A stretch of 7,648 nucleotides of DNA from Victivallaceae bacterium (GTDB lineage Bacteria; Verrucomicrobiota; Lentisphaeria; Victivallales; Victivallaceae), in the NCBI GenBank assembly GCA_028717165.1, contig JAQUOK010000130.1:1-7648 (forward strand), in the 5' to 3' direction. Shown here piece by piece: positions 5,913 through 7,648 of this stretch (its first letter is position 1; each line of letters opens with the position of its first letter). A program made the translations under genes and the position numbers. The notes beneath the pieces are model-generated. The model ran no database searches and was not told the DNA's origin. It worked only from the letters and a program-made list of their open reading frames with translations.

Positions 5913-5964
5913 TTCGGGGGAAAAGGGGCAACTTTCTTCAAAAAGTTGCCCCTTTTCCCCCGAA
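5913..5964. repeat. Perfect 23-bp inverted repeat, 6-nt loop
   Basis: Arms 5913-5935 and 5942-5964 are exact reverse complements over 23 bp (one arm purine-rich: TTCGGGGG, AAAAGGGG, CAACTTT), with loop CTTCAA. The RNA would form a very stable hairpin about 100 nt upstream of leuS. It is not followed by a T-tract on either strand (TAAAACC on plus, CCCCCAA on minus). It could be a mobile hairpin repeat, a transcript-insulating structure or part of a small RNA; the sequence does not decide. Confidence 0.7.
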
Positions 5965-6034
5965 TAAAACCAACCTTTTTATCCTATTTTCATTGCATTC
6001 CGGGGGTTTAGCTTGCATATTACTGGGTTAATTT

Positions 6035-6063
6035 TTAAACTGTAATAATAATTCGGATATAAT
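6035..6063 (+). promoter_or_regulatory. Promoter-like sequence before leuS (uncertain)
   Basis: TTAAAC (6035-6040), 17 nt, TATAAT (6058-6063) is a good sigma70 match, but a start 7 nt downstream would fall inside codon 2 of leuS, so it may be a chance match. A weaker alternative is TTGCAT (6013-6018), 17 nt, TAAACT (6036-6041), which would give a leader of about 18 nt holding the only SD-like bases, GGA at 6055-6057. Confidence 0.25.
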
Positions 6064-6065
6064 AA

Positions 6066-7648
6066 ATGAGTAAAGAGCATTACGATTTCAGGAGAATCGA
6101 GAAAAAGTGGCAGGACTACTGGCTTAAGAACAAGACTTTCAAGACTGAGGATTTTGAGGACAAGCCAAAATATTACGCGCTCGACATGTTTCCTTATCCC
6201 AGCGGGGCGGGATTGCACGTCGGGCATCCGGAAGGTTATACGGCGACGGATATTATCTGTCGTTACAAGCGCATGCGCGGTTTCAACGTTCTCCACCCGA
6301 TGGGCTGGGATGCTTTCGGTCTGCCTGCCGAGCAGTACGCGATCGAGACCGGAACTCATCCGGCCGTTACCACCAATAAAAATATCGACGTTTTCCGCGA
6401 ACAAATCCGTTCGCTTGGATTCAGCTATGACTGGGACCGCGAAGTCAACACTACCGATCCCGACTATTTCCGCTGGACGCAATGGATATTTCTCCAGCTT
6501 TACAAAAAAGGCCTTGCTTATATCGATGAAGTTCCGGTAAACTGGTGCCCGGCTCTCGGTACGGTACTGGCGAACGAGGAGGTCATTGACGGCAGGAGCG
6601 AGCGGGGCGATCATCCGGTCGTCCGCAAGCCGATGAAACAGTGGATGCTGAGAATTACCGCCTACGCCGAACGTCTCCTCGAAGACATCGATGAACTCGA
6701 CTGGCCGGAAGGCATCAAGGAAATGCAGCGCAACTGGATAGGTAAATCCACCGGGGCGGAAGTTGATTTCAAAGTCGATTCGACCGGTGATATAATCACT
6801 GTTTACACGACCCGTCCGGACACTTTGTTCGGGGCGACTTATATGGTGCTTGCTCCCGAACATCCGCTCGTGGAAAAGATAACCACTCCCGAACACCGCC
6901 CGGCGGTTGACAAATACCGTGCTCATGCCGAACGTATGAGCGACCTTGACCGAACGGAACTTAATACTGAGAAAACCGGCGAATTTACCGGGGCCTATGC
7001 AGTCAATCCTGTGAACGGCGATAAAATCCCGGTCTGGGTTGCCGATTACGTGTTGATAACTTATGGAACCGGTGCGATCATGGCGGTGCCGTCGCATGAT
7101 ACCCGCGACTTTGAATTTGCGCAGAAGTTCGGCATTCCGGTCGTCTGCATTATCGAGCCGGACGCGGCTGAAGCGAAAGCTGAGGGCGTCGGCGTTGAAG
7201 ATGTCCTTGCCGGTAAAGCCTGCTGGACGGGAAACGGCCGAATGATCAATTCCGCCAATGCCGACGGCCTGGATATAAACGGCATGGAAGTCAAAGATTC
7301 CAAGCGCACCACTACCGAATGGCTCGAAGCGCGCGGTATCGGTAAAGGCGCGGTCAATTATAAACTGCGCGACTGGCTGTTCAGCCGCCAGCGTTACTGG
7401 GGCGAACCTTTCCCGGTCATCCACATGGAGGACGGTTCCATAAAGCTCGTTCCAGAAGACGAACTGCCGCTGCGTCTCCCGGAAATGGCTGAATTCAAAC
7501 CTTCCGGTACCGGCGAATCCCCGCTCGCGAACGCGGCGGAATGGCTGAACTACACCGATCCCGAAACCGGGATGAAAGGGCGGCGCGAAACCAATACCAT
7601 GCCGCAGTGGGCCGGTTCATGCTGGTATTACCTGCGCTATATCGATCC
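6066..7648 (+). CDS. leuS: Leucyl-tRNA synthetase, N-terminal 527 residues (C-terminus outside window)
   Basis: Class Ia aminoacyl-tRNA synthetase that charges tRNA-Leu with leucine in the cytoplasm. The frame is open from ATG 6066 to the window end. The start MSKEHYDFRRIEKKWQDYW is a standard LeuRS N-terminus. MFPYPSGAGLHVGHPEGY contains the HIGH-type motif HVGH (residues 51-54). WCPALGTVLANEEVIDGRSERGDHPV (about 160-185) is the ZN1 region in its Cys-poor form seen in many bacteria. The editing domain (CP1) shows TTRPDT (248-253, hydrolytic threonine region) and GTGAIMAVPSHDTRDFEFA, followed by the return to the catalytic core (LRDWLFSRQRYWGEPFP) and MPQWAGSCWYYLRYID, as expected before the KMSKS loop, which lies beyond the window. 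About 330 further residues are expected. The Shine-Dalgarno sequence is weak (GGA 8 nt upstream). No T-box leader was recognised. Confidence 0.97.
   Translation, partial: MSKEHYDFRRIEKKWQDYWLKNKTFKTEDFEDKPKYYALDMFPYPSGAGLHVGHPEGYTATDIICRYKRMRGFNVLHPMGWDAFGLPAEQYAIETGTHPAVTTNKNIDVFREQIRSLGFSYDWDREVNTTDPDYFRWTQWIFLQLYKKGLAYIDEVPVNWCPALGTVLANEEVIDGRSERGDHPVVRKPMKQWMLRITAYAERLLEDIDELDWPEGIKEMQRNWIGKSTGAEVDFKVDSTGDIITVYTTRPDTLFGATYMVLAPEHPLVEKITTPEHRPAVDKYRAHAERMSDLDRTELNTEKTGEFTGAYAVNPVNGDKIPVWVADYVLITYGTGAIMAVPSHDTRDFEFAQKFGIPVVCIIEPDAAEAKAEGVGVEDVLAGKACWTGNGRMINSANADGLDINGMEVKDSKRTTTEWLEARGIGKGAVNYKLRDWLFSRQRYWGEPFPVIHMEDGSIKLVPEDELPLRLPEMAEFKPSGTGESPLANAAEWLNYTDPETGMKGRRETNTMPQWAGSCWYYLRYID

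Larger units (their letters stand above)
5435..6065. other. 631-bp divergent intergenic region rich in inverted repeats
   Basis: Lies between two divergently transcribed genes (MNT-HEPN leftwards, leuS rightwards). No reading frame with recognisable protein content and no tRNA or rRNA is seen. It holds four separate hairpin-forming elements, listed individually, and an AT-rich last 100 bp before leuS. Direct copies of GGCGCCC occur at 5517-5523 and 5592-5598, the second beside the REP-like hairpin. Because both flanking genes point outward, none of the hairpins is needed as a terminator for a visible gene; a small RNA transcribed from here is possible but not shown. Confidence 0.75.

Noticed and set aside
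5913..5964. Reading the 23-bp hairpin as a bidirectional intrinsic terminator.
   Set aside because: The flanking genes diverge from here, so no visible gene ends at it, and no T-run follows the stem on either strand.
5899..5967. A 22-codon open frame starting ATG at 5899.
   Set aside because: It is made almost entirely of the 23-bp inverted repeat and has no Shine-Dalgarno sequence; a peptide gene is not supported.
5965..6065. A T-box or other amino-acid riboswitch in front of leuS.
   Set aside because: The 100 bases before the start show no T-box consensus, specifier stem or terminator/antiterminator pair.
5979..7424. A 481-codon open frame on the minus strand opposite leuS.
   Set aside because: It is antisense to an unmistakable leucyl-tRNA synthetase; the translated product has no recognisable domain and the openness follows from leuS codon choice.

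Overview
The window carries six protein-coding genes, two of them cut by the window edges. It appears to come from a Gram-negative (diderm) bacterium: one gene encodes a typical lipoprotein with a lipobox, and another an enzyme with a Sec-type signal peptide. Shine-Dalgarno sequences and sigma70-like promoters can be read in several places. The genes look moderately GC-rich and the main spacer is AT-rich. The phylum cannot be fixed from the sequence. REP-like hairpins between genes and the protein style would fit a PVC-type bacterium (Lentisphaerae/Verrucomicrobia), but that is a low-confidence guess.

Left part (1-2921, minus strand): a compact sulfur operon. Its first gene (start at 2833) encodes an exported 650-residue metallo-beta-lactamase-fold enzyme of the persulfide dioxygenase type, followed by three rhodanese modules. 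Only the middle module keeps the catalytic cysteine. One base pair past its stop begins the first of two short YeeE/YedE-type membrane proteins, and the second overlaps the first by 8 bp and runs off the window. Together these probably oxidise or transfer sulfane sulfur outside the cytoplasm and move a sulfur compound such as thiosulfate across the inner membrane. A sigma70-like promoter and a perfect 20-bp palindrome sit directly upstream, suggesting a regulated operon.

Middle (2922-5434, minus strand): a lipoprotein alpha/beta hydrolase resembling LCAT-type lipases, with a strong promoter of its own (TTGACA-N17-TATTTT). Upstream of it is a fused nucleotidyltransferase-HEPN protein whose likely promoter places transcription start at its ATG.

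Spacer (5435-6065): a 631-bp divergent intergenic region without a credible gene but full of inverted repeats. It holds a REP-like hairpin, a 160-bp REPIN/MITE-like element with 34-nt inverted arms, a 14-bp hairpin and a perfect 23-bp hairpin.

Right part (6066-7648, plus strand): the first 527 codons of leucyl-tRNA synthetase (leuS), open to the window end, with the HIGH motif and the editing domain but not yet KMSKS.
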